From assembly GCA_963715045.1 (NCBI GenBank), contig CAVQRC010000014.1, positions 124,001 through 188,000 of the forward strand: 64,000 nucleotides of DNA, in the 5' to 3' direction. Below, in pieces: positions 19,385 to 28,325 of the stretch; the stretch's first letter is position 1, and the number at the start of each line of letters is the position of its first letter. The translations under genes and the position numbers were made by a program. Origin of the DNA: CAVQRC01 sp963715045 (GTDB lineage: Bacteria > Planctomycetota > Planctomycetia > Pirellulales > Lacipirellulaceae). Under the pieces are notes generated by a model, which saw nothing but the letters and a program-made list of their open reading frames with translations, searched no databases and was not told where the DNA came from.

Positions 19385-21133
19385 ATGACCTATTTCGACT
19401 GGGCGTTGGTGTTCGTGCTCAATGGGGCGGTGATCGCTTACGCCCTGTGGCGCGGCCGGGATACGGCGACGAGCAGCGACTGGTTCCTGGCCGGGCGGAC
19501 GTTGCCGTGGTGGATGATCGGACTCTCGCTCTACGCCACGGCCATTGATTCGACCGACCTGGTCGTCGATGCGGGCGCCGCTTACGGGCTGGGTATGCGG
19601 CACTACGTCGTCAACTGGGTCGGCGTGGTCGGGGGCTGGGTGCTGCTGGCCAATTTTGTCGCCCCGCCCATGTATCGGGCGGGCATGTTTACGAATGCCG
19701 AGTATCTGGAGGTGCGGTTCGGCGTCACTGCCCGCGTCATAAGCGTGCTGGTCCAGGTGCTTTATCGGACCGTCATTGTGGGCATGATCGCCACGACGAA
19801 TTACCTGACGCTCGTGATCGTATGCGATTGGAGTCCGGCGATGGCGTGGACCGCGGTCGTGGCCGTCGCGCTGCTGGCCACGTTCTACACGATGGTTGGC
19901 GGACTCAAGTCCGTTGCCATCACCGATTCGCTGCAGTCAATCATCATGCTCGTAGCCAGCGTGATCCTGTTCTCCACCGTCTGGAGTCATGTCGGAGGCT
20001 GGACGGGAATCCAGCAACGATTGAACGACCACGACCCGCAGTTGGCCGGGCAAATTCTCAACATCGGCAGCGGATTCGTCGAGCGGGAGACCACCGAAAA
20101 ACTGTCCGCAGAGCAGGTCGCCCGCAAGCTGCTGCTGGGAGGTCAGCACGACGAAACCGACCAGGTCATCGTCAGGCGGTCACCGGCATGGCTGGCATCA
20201 CTCACCCTGGTCATCGCCGGCGTCGCGTATTCGATCGTCAATCACACCCAATCGATGCGGTTGTTCGGTGCGCGGAGTCTGTGGCACCTGAAGATGTCGG
20301 TGATTCCGGCGTGCCTGATCCTGCTCGTGGTGACGTTTCTCAATCTCACGATGGGCATCATGGGAAAGGCACTGCACCCGGATGTCACGCAATTGCCGGT
20401 GGAGCCGGCCCTGCAGAAGATCGATGCGATCTATCCGATCCTGATCCGCGACTTCACGACGTTCGGCTTGAAAGGGCTCGTCGTGGCAGGATTATTCGCG
20501 GCGGCGTTTTCCACCTACGATTCGATCGGCTCTGCGTTGTCAGCACTGCTGACGAGGGACGTGTATGGGCGATTGCTGGTCACGGACAGGGACGACGCCC
20601 ATTACGTGGCCGTCGGCCGGTGGTTGACTCCGATCATCGTGTTCGGGTCGTTTCTCTACATTCCGGCGTTGCTGGCCGAAGGGATGGTGTTCGTCTATCT
20701 GGAGATCGTGGGCGCGTTCGTCGTGCCGCTGCTGGCCGTCTATCTGATGGGGACTTTCACGAGAGCCCATCGCCGATCGGCGACGGTGGGCCTGCTGGTC
20801 GGTGGGGGCTACGGACTGTTGACGCTCATCGGGCCTCGCCTGGCCGAAGACCATGGTCTCACCGTGTTGCCGGCATTCATGATCGGCCGATTCGCCACCG
20901 CGCCGTGCTCGCTGCTGTTGACCGTGGCGACGATGGGCCTCGTGTCGACGATCTGCGGCTGGGAACGCCAGGGCGCACTCCTGCACGAAGAGCCCGGTGA
21001 ATGGCTGCGAAAGAGTCAGCAGCAACTCGCGATGCCCGATCAAATCGGCGAATCGACGTCGCTTACGCCGCTGGTATCTGGACTGATCCTCACCGCGATC
21101 GGTGCCGTGCTGAGTTTTGTGGTCTTCTGGTAG
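19385..21133 (+). CDS. Sodium:solute symporter (SSS family)
   Basis: A 582-residue inner-membrane Na+-coupled transporter with the 13-14 membrane segments of the SSS fold. The start MTYFDWALVFVLNGAVIAYAL is the first helix; the family pattern continues with SSDWFLAGRTLPWWMIGLSL, ATAIDSTDLVVDAGAAYG, the GGLKSVAITDSLQ block in the helix-5 loop, and AAFSTYDSIGSALSALLTRD, which is the usual signature late in the protein. Spacing of 73 bases to the rhamnonate dehydratase-like gene and same orientation suggest it imports that enzyme's substrate or precursor. An approximately 60-residue hydrophilic insert (from LNDHDPQLAGQILN) lies between two membrane segments, as in other planctomycete members. 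Frame intact. Confidence 0.9.
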   Translation: MTYFDWALVFVLNGAVIAYALWRGRDTATSSDWFLAGRTLPWWMIGLSLYATAIDSTDLVVDAGAAYGLGMRHYVVNWVGVVGGWVLLANFVAPPMYRAGMFTNAEYLEVRFGVTARVISVLVQVLYRTVIVGMIATTNYLTLVIVCDWSPAMAWTAVVAVALLATFYTMVGGLKSVAITDSLQSIIMLVASVILFSTVWSHVGGWTGIQQRLNDHDPQLAGQILNIGSGFVERETTEKLSAEQVARKLLLGGQHDETDQVIVRRSPAWLASLTLVIAGVAYSIVNHTQSMRLFGARSLWHLKMSVIPACLILLVVTFLNLTMGIMGKALHPDVTQLPVEPALQKIDAIYPILIRDFTTFGLKGLVVAGLFAAAFSTYDSIGSALSALLTRDVYGRLLVTDRDDAHYVAVGRWLTPIIVFGSFLYIPALLAEGMVFVYLEIVGAFVVPLLAVYLMGTFTRAHRRSATVGLLVGGGYGLLTLIGPRLAEDHGLTVLPAFMIGRFATAPCSLLLTVATMGLVSTICGWERQGALLHEEPGEWLRKSQQQLAMPDQIGESTSLTPLVSGLILTAIGAVLSFVVFW

Positions 21134-21543
21134 CCGCTCAGCACGTGTCTGGCTGGCGGCGAGGTGTGTGCCAGATCGGCACACTTGTGAGTGCTATATC
21201 GCTCAATTCGTGCGGCACAGAGAGAATCAGGCTTGTCCTTCCGGAGTCCCTCTCACTCGTTCGCTCACCGTCGTGTGAAGGCCGACGGTGAATGCCACGT
21301 CACATCGTCGATTCGGAACAGACTTCCGCAGCGGCTGCTGGCGTGGCTTCCACGATTTTCGTGTATTTCGTGTATTTCGTGGTTCCCGTTGCGGAGCCTC
21401 GCCATCGACCGTACCGACCGCGTGTGCGTCACGGTTGGTATCCGGGGCCCTCTCGTCGACGGAAATGCCGGGGCGGTATAATTCCGGTGTGCGGTTTGCA
21501 GGCCTGGAGGGTTCTTCACGGTCCCCAAGAAACTCCTGATGCA
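21134..21543. other. Intergenic region with a tandem 9-bp repeat
   Basis: About 410 bases between the symporter and the next gene. A long open frame continues upstream from the DUF1549/1553 start through this region, but it has no leader or motif and begins at an unlikely site. The repeat TTTCGTGTA occurs at 21357, 21366 and, with one change, 21375. The promoter for the downstream cytochrome-type gene should lie here. Confidence 0.45.
21357..21383 (+). repeat. Three tandem copies of a 9-bp unit (TTTCGTGTA)
   Basis: Copies at 21357-21365, 21366-21374 and 21375-21383, the last ending GGT in place of GTA. Very similar short arrays (TTTCGTGTATTTCGTG) occur between genes in many bacteria. No function is inferred. 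Confidence 0.7.
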
Positions 21544-24500
21544 ATGATCATGAGATCCATTTCACATCGATTTTCGGTGGCAGACGCCGTGTCTCGCCGC
21601 GGCTGGGTCCGACTGGCGTTCGTCCTGATCGGGATCTGCCTGGCGACGTCCGCTCTCGGCGAACCGCCGGTCAGCTACAACCGCGACATCCGGCCGATTC
21701 TGGCCGAGCACTGTTTCGCGTGTCACGGGCCCGACTCCGCTGCCCGCAAGGCCGATCTGCGGCTCGACAAACGCGAGGCCGCGATCGACGCCGCGGCGAT
21801 CACGGCCGGTGAGCCTGAGGAGAGCGAACTGGTCGCCCGCATCCTCACCGACGACGCCGATATCGTCATGCCGCCGCCGGAGATCAAGAAGTCTCTCAGC
21901 GACGAGCAAAAACGTACGTTGATTCGATGGATCGCGGCCGGTGCCGAGTATCAACCGCATTGGTCGTTGATTCTCCCGGAAAGACCGCAACCTCCCGAGG
22001 TCGAGAACGACGCCTGGGTCAAGAATCCAATCGACCGGTTCGTGCTTGCAAGACTCGAGGAATCGGGGCTCGCACCGGCACCCGCAGCCGATCCGCGGAC
22101 GCTCATCCGCAGATTGTCGCTCGACATTACGGGACTGCCTCCGGCGCCGGAAGATGTGCGGGCGTTCGTCGACGATTACGCCAACGATGGCGATGCGGCG
22201 GTCGCGGCCTGGGTGGATCGGCTGATGCGGCTGCCCGCCTGGGGCGAACACCGCGGCCGCTATTGGCTGGATGCCGCTCGCTACGCGGATACGCACGGCA
22301 TGCACTTCGACAATTATCGCGAGATGTGGCCCTACCGCGACTGGGTAATTCGGGCCTTCAACGCGAACCTGCCCTTCGACGAATTCACCGTCGAACAACT
22401 GGCCGGCGATCTGCTGCCCGATCCGACCGTCGACCAGCTCGTCGCTACCGGGTTTCAGCGATGCAACATGACGACGAACGAAGGCGGCACGATTGACGAG
22501 GAGAACCTGGCTCTGTACGCCACCGATCGGGTGCAGACGCTCGGGTGGGTCTACCTGGGGCTGACAACCAACTGCGCACAGTGCCATGACCACAAGTTCG
22601 ACCCGCTCACGACGAAGGACTTCTACTCGCTGGCTGCGTTCTTCCGGAACACGACGCAGCCTGCCAAGGACGGCAACGCCAAGGATGGTGCCGGCCCGGT
22701 GGTGGTTGTTCCGTCCGCGGTGGACCTTCCGCGGTGGAAGGCACTGCCCACGGAAATCGCGGCCGCCGTGAATCTCCGGGATCAACGCAGGGAAGACGCC
22801 CGCGGGCCCTTCGAACAGTGGCTCGCAACCGTCGACGGCGAATCGCTCCAGGAAGATCTGCCGATCGACGAACTGATGGTGCACGTCCCGCTCAACGACG
22901 GAGCCGGCAACGAGGCCCGCAACCTGTGTGAGAGTCCCCGGAAGTTCTCGGCGATCGGCGACGTGAAGTGGACGCCTGACGGCAAGCTCGGCCCCGCGGC
23001 GGTGATGAAAGCCGGCAGCACGTTCGCCCTGGGCGAATTCGGCGACTACGAACGGGACCAGCCATTCAGCTACGGCGCGTGGGTCCGGGCCGGCCGCAAT
23101 GGCGTGTTCGGCGGCATTCTCGCCCGCATGGACGAACAGGACGGGTATCGCGGCTGGGATCTGTGGCAGAACGATCGCAGTTTCGCCGTGCACATGATCC
23201 AGCACTGGCCCGACAACGCGATCAAAGTCGGCACGCGGGACAACGTCGTGACGCCGGGCGAGTGGCAGCACGTGTTCGTGACGTACGACGGATCTGGCAA
23301 GCCGGAGGGGATCAAGATTTATGTCGACGGCCAGGAGCAGAAGCTCAACGTCGAAAAGAACACACTCACCCCGGACGCCACGATTCGCACCGAGACGCCG
23401 CTCCGGATCGGCCAACGCAGTCAGGGGCAGGTGTTCGAAAGCGGTGCGGTCCAGGACGTGCGGGTCTACGGCCGGTTGCTTGACGCGGCCGAGATCCAGG
23501 CGATTGCGACACTCACGCCGTTGACCGCGTTCATCACGACGACTGCGGGGGAGCGGACGGCCGCCCAGCTCGACGCGCTGTACGACCATTATCTCGTCAC
23601 CCGCGATGCCGAGTTCCCGATCCTGGACAAGGCAGTCACCGACCTCGAAGCCGAACGCGAAGAGATTCGCATGCGGAGTCCGATTACGCACACGCAGCAG
23701 GAACGGATGGACGTCGAGCCGACCGCCCATATTCTGATGCGGGGTCAATACGACAAGCCTGGCGAAGAGGTCGCTGCTGCGACGCCGGCCGCGCTCCACC
23801 CGCTGCCGGAGAGCGTACCGAACAATCGGCTTGGTCTCGCCGAATGGCTGGTCGACCCGGCCAATCCGCTGACCGCCCGCGTTACGGTCAATCGGTTCTG
23901 GCAGGAAGTGTTCGGGCAGGGAATCGTCACCACGCCGGAAGACTTCGGCGTCACGGGCGCCGAACCAAGCCACCCCGCACTCCTGGACTGGCTGGCCGTT
24001 GAGTTCCAGGAGAGTGGCTGGGACGTCAAGCAGCTGTTCCGGTTGATGCTGACGAGCGCGACGTATCGCCAGGCCGCGGTCACGACGCCCGAGAAGCTCG
24101 AGCGCGATCGCGACAACGTACTGCTCTCTCGCGGCCCACGGTATCGCCTCGACGCGGAAATGGTTCGCGACTACGCACTCGCCGCCAGCGGCCTGCTGTC
24201 AAACGAGATGTATGGCCCCGGGACGAAACCCTACCAGCCCGAAGGAATCTGGGACGTCGTCGGGCTGCCCGGCGGAAACACCCGCGAGTATGTGCCGGAT
24301 GATGGTGAGAACCTCTATCGCCGTACGATCTACACGTTCTGGAAGCGGATGGCGCCGCCGCCGAGCCTGGAAGCATTGAACGCCCCGAGTCGCGAGTTCT
24401 GCACGGTTCGCCGCGAGCGGACCAACACGCCACTGCAGGCCCTCGTGACGCTCAACGACCCGCAGTTTGTCGAGGCCGCCCGTTGTCTCGCCGAGCACGC

Positions 24501-24771
24501 CCTCCGCGAGTCCGGCGGCGACGAACGAAAAGTTATCCAGGTGATCGCCGAGCACGTTCTGGCACGCCCACTGGCAGAGAACGAAGCGACAATTGTCCTG
24601 AACTCCTATCGCGACTTGTACACGTACTACGAGGCACACGCGGAGGACTCGGCGGCCCTGATCGCGATCGGTCAGTCCCCCGCCGACGCGACGCTCGACG
24701 TCGCCCGACTCGCGGCCTGGACCATGGTGTCCAATCAAATCCTGAATCTCGACGAAGCCCTCAACAAGTAG
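21544..24771 (+). CDS. PSCyt1-DUF1549-LamG-DUF1553 secreted protein
   Basis: An intact 1,075-residue planctomycete-type protein. Domain order: signal peptide (WVRLAFVLIGICLATSALG); PSCyt1 haem-binding-like segment with HCFACHGPD at 56-63 and VMPPPE; DUF1549 (FVLARLEESGLAP, RRLSLDITGLPPAPED, YWLDAARYADTHGMH, CAQCHDHKFDPLTTKDFY); a LamG/concanavalin-like insert (YGAWVRAGRNGVFGGILAR, WQHVFVTYDGSGKPEG, VRVYGRLLDAAEIQ); and DUF1553 (NPLTARVTVNRFWQEVFGQG, SHPALLDWLAVEF, NTPLQALVTLNDPQFVEAAR). The ATG at 21544 (or 21550) is chosen because it directly precedes the leader. The DUF1501 partner follows after 35 bases. It probably acts outside the cytoplasm on a glycan; the haem motif suggests redox use, but no reaction is established for the family. 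Confidence 0.93.
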   Translation: MIMRSISHRFSVADAVSRRGWVRLAFVLIGICLATSALGEPPVSYNRDIRPILAEHCFACHGPDSAARKADLRLDKREAAIDAAAITAGEPEESELVARILTDDADIVMPPPEIKKSLSDEQKRTLIRWIAAGAEYQPHWSLILPERPQPPEVENDAWVKNPIDRFVLARLEESGLAPAPAADPRTLIRRLSLDITGLPPAPEDVRAFVDDYANDGDAAVAAWVDRLMRLPAWGEHRGRYWLDAARYADTHGMHFDNYREMWPYRDWVIRAFNANLPFDEFTVEQLAGDLLPDPTVDQLVATGFQRCNMTTNEGGTIDEENLALYATDRVQTLGWVYLGLTTNCAQCHDHKFDPLTTKDFYSLAAFFRNTTQPAKDGNAKDGAGPVVVVPSAVDLPRWKALPTEIAAAVNLRDQRREDARGPFEQWLATVDGESLQEDLPIDELMVHVPLNDGAGNEARNLCESPRKFSAIGDVKWTPDGKLGPAAVMKAGSTFALGEFGDYERDQPFSYGAWVRAGRNGVFGGILARMDEQDGYRGWDLWQNDRSFAVHMIQHWPDNAIKVGTRDNVVTPGEWQHVFVTYDGSGKPEGIKIYVDGQEQKLNVEKNTLTPDATIRTETPLRIGQRSQGQVFESGAVQDVRVYGRLLDAAEIQAIATLTPLTAFITTTAGERTAAQLDALYDHYLVTRDAEFPILDKAVTDLEAEREEIRMRSPITHTQQERMDVEPTAHILMRGQYDKPGEEVAAATPAALHPLPESVPNNRLGLAEWLVDPANPLTARVTVNRFWQEVFGQGIVTTPEDFGVTGAEPSHPALLDWLAVEFQESGWDVKQLFRLMLTSATYRQAAVTTPEKLERDRDNVLLSRGPRYRLDAEMVRDYALAASGLLSNEMYGPGTKPYQPEGIWDVVGLPGGNTREYVPDDGENLYRRTIYTFWKRMAPPPSLEALNAPSREFCTVRRERTNTPLQALVTLNDPQFVEAARCLAEHALRESGGDERKVIQVIAEHVLARPLAENEATIVLNSYRDLYTYYEAHAEDSAALIAIGQSPADATLDVARLAAWTMVSNQILNLDEALNK

Positions 24772-24806
24772 GTTCGTTGCGTTTCGCCAAGCCAGAGAGC
24801 CCGACC

Positions 24807-26255
24807 ATGCAGTCTTTCGACGAATTCTATCGACAACAGAGTCGCCGCCAGTTCCTCACCAGCGGCAAGCATTTGCTGGGCGGTTCGGCGCTGGCCACGC
24901 TGCTTGGAAACACGTCGACCGCGTCCTCGGCGATGCGGGTGGCGGGGCCGCACTTTCCGGCCAAGGCCAAGCGGGTGATCTACCTGCACATGGTCGGCGG
25001 GCCGGCTCAGATGGATCTGTTCGACTACAAGCCGATCATGTCCGAGTGGTACGACAAGGACCTGCCCGACAGCGTGCGGATGGGTCAACGGCTGACCACG
25101 ATGACCAGCGGCCAGGCCCGCTTCCCGATCGCTCCGTCGAAGTTCAAATTCACCAGGGCCGGCGAGTGCGGCATGTGGATGAACTCCGACCTGCTCCCCT
25201 GGCTCTCGAAGAAAGCCGACGATATCTGCTGGATTCGCAGCCTGCACACCGAGGCCATCAATCACGAACCGGCGATCGCCGCGATGCAGACCGGAAACCA
25301 GGTCACGGGCCGGCCGTGTCTGGGATCCTGGGCCTCGTACGGCCTGGGATCGATGAACGAGAATCTGCCCACGTTCGTGGTCCTCGTCGCGGTCCCCAGC
25401 AATCGCGAGCAGGAACAGGCGATTTCGGCCCGGCTCTGGAGCAGCGGGTATCTATCGGGGGAGCACGCCGGCGTATCATTTCGCAGCAAGGGCGACCCGA
25501 TCCTGTTCATCAACAATCCGGCCGGCGTGCCCGATGCGATCCGCCGCCGCACGATCGACGATCTGAATGCCCTCAATCAACTCCATTACGCGGCGGTCCG
25601 GGATCCCGAAACGTACACGCGTATCCAGCAGTACGAAATGGCGTTCCGGATGCAGGCCAGCGTGCCCGAGTTGACCGATCTCAATCAGGAATCACCCGAG
25701 ACGTTCAAGCTGTACGGTGAGCAGGCGAAGAAGCCCGGTACGTTTGCCAATACGGCCCTCATGGCACGACGACTTGCCGAACGGGGTGTTCGTTTTATCC
25801 AGGTTTATCACAACAACTGGGACCATCACTCGAACGTCGGCGGGCGGATGCCGAGCCAGTGCCAGGACATCGATCAGCCGTGCTACGCGTTGCTCGAGGA
25901 TCTCAAGATGCGGGGGATGCTGGACGAGACGCTCATTATCTGGGGCGGTGAATTCGGTCGCACGATCTACTCGCAAGGCAGTTTGTCGAAAGACAACTAC
26001 GGCCGCGATCATCACCCTCGCTGCTTCACGATGTGGATGGCCGGCGGCGGGATCAAGGGCGGCACAATCTATGGTGAAACGGACGACTTCTCGTACAACA
26101 TTGTCCGCGACCCCGTGCATATCCGCGACTTCCACGCCACGGTGCTGCACCTGCTCGGCTTCGATCACGAGCGATTCTCTGTCCTGCACCAGGGCCTCGA
26201 TCAGCGATTGACCGGAGTCCTGCCGGCGCAGGTGATCGAGCCGTTGCTGGCATAG
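24807..26255 (+). CDS. DUF1501 protein, Tat-exported
   Basis: An intact 482-residue partner of the preceding cytochrome-type protein, 35 bases downstream and surely co-transcribed. It carries a twin-arginine leader (QSRRQFLTSGKHLLGG), then VIYLHMVGGPAQMDLFDYKP, IRSLHTEAINHEPA, GSWASYGLGSMNENLP, VYHNNWDHH and IIWGGEFGRT, and ends with the family's FDHERFSVLHQGLDQRLTG block. The fold is related to alkaline phosphatase/sulfatase, but the formylglycine motif is absent. Start ATG at 24807 is the first in frame after the upstream stop. It may be part of the same surface degradation machinery as the following porin. Confidence 0.93.
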   Translation: MQSFDEFYRQQSRRQFLTSGKHLLGGSALATLLGNTSTASSAMRVAGPHFPAKAKRVIYLHMVGGPAQMDLFDYKPIMSEWYDKDLPDSVRMGQRLTTMTSGQARFPIAPSKFKFTRAGECGMWMNSDLLPWLSKKADDICWIRSLHTEAINHEPAIAAMQTGNQVTGRPCLGSWASYGLGSMNENLPTFVVLVAVPSNREQEQAISARLWSSGYLSGEHAGVSFRSKGDPILFINNPAGVPDAIRRRTIDDLNALNQLHYAAVRDPETYTRIQQYEMAFRMQASVPELTDLNQESPETFKLYGEQAKKPGTFANTALMARRLAERGVRFIQVYHNNWDHHSNVGGRMPSQCQDIDQPCYALLEDLKMRGMLDETLIIWGGEFGRTIYSQGSLSKDNYGRDHHPRCFTMWMAGGGIKGGTIYGETDDFSYNIVRDPVHIRDFHATVLHLLGFDHERFSVLHQGLDQRLTGVLPAQVIEPLLA

Positions 26256-26559
26256 CTGCAACGCCTCGGAGTACGGCAACTTGTTGCCGCTTTCACAGGT
26301 TCTCGAGTTGGCCGCCGGGCCTGGTGGGCCGCGAAGGACCGGAGTGATTCTCGGACGCGGAGCACTAACCGGGCTTTCGCGGCGGCGGCCGTGTCAGCCG
26401 TGGGTGGTCCGTATGAAAGCGGTGATGAATCACCGCACTCCATATGCCCGCAAATTCTCAAGACGCCCTAACCGGCACGGTCGCGTGTAACCGATAAAGT
26501 CGATGCAACCGTCAGTCTCGGTGGCGATGGTTTTCCCAGTTTCGCGAGGCAGACTCCCC

Positions 26560-27984
26560 ATGCGACGAATCTTGCCCATGGTCCCGTGGTGGATCATGCT
26601 CGTCGGTTCGATTCCATACGCCAGCGGCCAGGAGGTGATCACAGCGGATCCCACGGCGACAGACGCTGCGGTGCTGCAGCGGATTCGAGACCTCGAGTGG
26701 CAGGTCCAGCAATTGAGCGGCAGGGAGAGCGAACGAGCCGCGGAGACGGCCAGTTTCGTTCAGCCTTGTGCGGCATGCCAGCACACGGGTTCACCTTGCC
26801 GGTGTCCGCAAGGTGGTACGGCTGCCAAGTCGGCGTTCCCCACCGCAAAGCTGACGGGCTTCTTCCAGCTCGACATGGGGTTCTACGATCAGGACGCCGC
26901 GAATGTGGCGACCCTGGGCGACATCCAGAACGGCTTGGGGTTCCGCCGTGCCCGCCTGGCCGCGGTCGGAAGCGTGTCGGAACAGACGTCCTACATCATG
27001 GAATTCGATTTCGCCCAGGCCCAGGCGCGATTCGTCGATGTCTGGATGCAATTCGCCGAAACGCCATTGGGAAACGTACGCATCGGCCGTTTCCGCCAGC
27101 CATTCGGGATGACGGAGCTGACCAGCATTCGTGAGTTGCCCTTCCTCGAACGTCCGCTCCTGTTCGGGACCGACCTGTTCTTTCGTCAGACGGGGGTCAT
27201 GCTCTTCGACTCCGCAGCCGAAGACCGCCTGACTTGGGCCGTCTCCGGTTTTCGGTACATCAGCGACAACTTCGGCAATGTGTATGCCGACGAAGGTGGT
27301 TACGGGGTCGAGACGCGGCTGACCGCGCTGCCGGTCGACCTGGGCGACCGCGTGCTGCACTTCGGGGTGGACTACAGTTATAAGGAGCCCGGTCGAGGTC
27401 TCGTGCAGCTGGCCAACACGAATGAATTCTTCCTGGGCCAGAACCCGATTCTCGGTGCGGGGGGACTGAGCGTTTTGCCGTTGGTGAATGTTCCACCGTT
27501 CGTGAACACGGGGCAGATCGCGGCCCGGCGGGAGCAGGAGTTCAATGTCGAAGCCGCGATGGGATTGGGGCGGCTGGCCGTTCAGTCGGAGGCGCGGTGG
27601 GCATTCGTCGAGGACAACACGGGTGTCGTCAATACCTTTCCGGGTTTCTACGCACATGTGCGCTACATGCTCACCGGCGAAGTGATCCCGTTCAACAAGC
27701 CGGGGGCCGTATTCGGAAGAATCAAGCCCGCGTGTCCTGCCAACTTCAGGCAGGGCGATTGGGGCGCGTGGGAGCTCGCCGCCCGGGTGTCGTACATCGA
27801 TCTCAACGGAACCAACCTTCCCGGCCCGGGTCGTCGATTGACCGACACGACGGTCGGCTTGAACTGGTACGTCAACGATCGCACGAAATTCCAGTTCAAC
27901 TGGATTCACGCGGAGCTCAACGATCTCACGCTGGGAGACAGCCGCGCCGACACGTTTGCCTTTCGCGGCCAACTCGACTACTAG
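26560..27984 (+). CDS. Phosphate-selective-type porin (OprO/OprP family)
   Basis: Outer-membrane beta-barrel of about 474 residues with a leader (MRRILPMVPWWIMLVGS), then a short coiled-coil-like segment (VLQRIRDLEWQVQQLSGRES) that is common in planctomycete members, a Cys pair region (CAACQ, CRCPQ), and the barrel from about residue 85 (LTGFFQLDMGFYDQD, GFRRARLAAVGS, VRIGRFRQPFGMTELTS, FLERP). It ends FAFRGQLDY, a normal terminal strand with a final aromatic residue. The ATG at 26560 is preferred over an earlier in-frame one at 26503 because the leader begins there and a GAGG lies about ten bases upstream. It probably admits anionic solutes; sugar acids fit the neighbouring dehydratase and symporter, but that is inference. 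Confidence 0.9.
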   Translation: MRRILPMVPWWIMLVGSIPYASGQEVITADPTATDAAVLQRIRDLEWQVQQLSGRESERAAETASFVQPCAACQHTGSPCRCPQGGTAAKSAFPTAKLTGFFQLDMGFYDQDAANVATLGDIQNGLGFRRARLAAVGSVSEQTSYIMEFDFAQAQARFVDVWMQFAETPLGNVRIGRFRQPFGMTELTSIRELPFLERPLLFGTDLFFRQTGVMLFDSAAEDRLTWAVSGFRYISDNFGNVYADEGGYGVETRLTALPVDLGDRVLHFGVDYSYKEPGRGLVQLANTNEFFLGQNPILGAGGLSVLPLVNVPPFVNTGQIAARREQEFNVEAAMGLGRLAVQSEARWAFVEDNTGVVNTFPGFYAHVRYMLTGEVIPFNKPGAVFGRIKPACPANFRQGDWGAWELAARVSYIDLNGTNLPGPGRRLTDTTVGLNWYVNDRTKFQFNWIHAELNDLTLGDSRADTFAFRGQLDY

Positions 27985-28236
27985 CAGCATCACGGTGAGA
28001 ATTACTACGGCATCGGCACGCCGCTGGCCGGCGGTTACGTGTGCACGGCCTGGCATCAGCCGCAGCGGGATCGCGTGCTGTTCGAGCACCTGTCGTCGTC
28101 CCAGCTGGGCCGGATGGGCAGTTCACTTCCGGCCACGTTCAATGTGTCGTGCTGCGACGGAGGCGTGAGTGCCCAGCCCTTCGACATCGACATCACGGTG
28201 CAACGCAATCTGGCCAACCGTCACGACGGATCCTGA
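27985..28236 (+). pseudogene. Possible DUF1559 C-terminal relic fused behind the porin stop
   Basis: In the same frame as the porin, straight after its TAG, 83 codons stay open to a TGA at 28234. The text is protein-like and ends FDIDITVQRNLANRHDGS, preceded by NVSCCDGGVSAQP; that resembles the last block of DUF1559 proteins (a CDGSV segment, then a DLTVxRxLxxRxDG segment). The usual HPGG before CDG is blurred to MGSSLPATF. I take it to be a decayed 3' end of a DUF1559 gene. An alternative is a porin with readthrough, but a porin should end with its last strand. Confidence 0.4.
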
Positions 28237-28325
28237 CCGTGTGGCGGCGGGCAGCTCCGCTTCGTCCCCATCGGTGGGACAGCAACCCCATGACGACCGC
28301 ATGATTCGTCAGAGCCGCTGGTCGC

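Noticed and set aside
21562..23973. 803-codon minus-strand open frame
   Set aside because: It lies entirely antisense to the intact PSCyt1-DUF1549-DUF1553 gene and has no motif or leader; high GC makes such mirror frames common.
26791..28089. 432-codon minus-strand open frame
   Set aside because: Antisense to the porin, no recognisable domain, and it covers the porin stop and the relic behind it.
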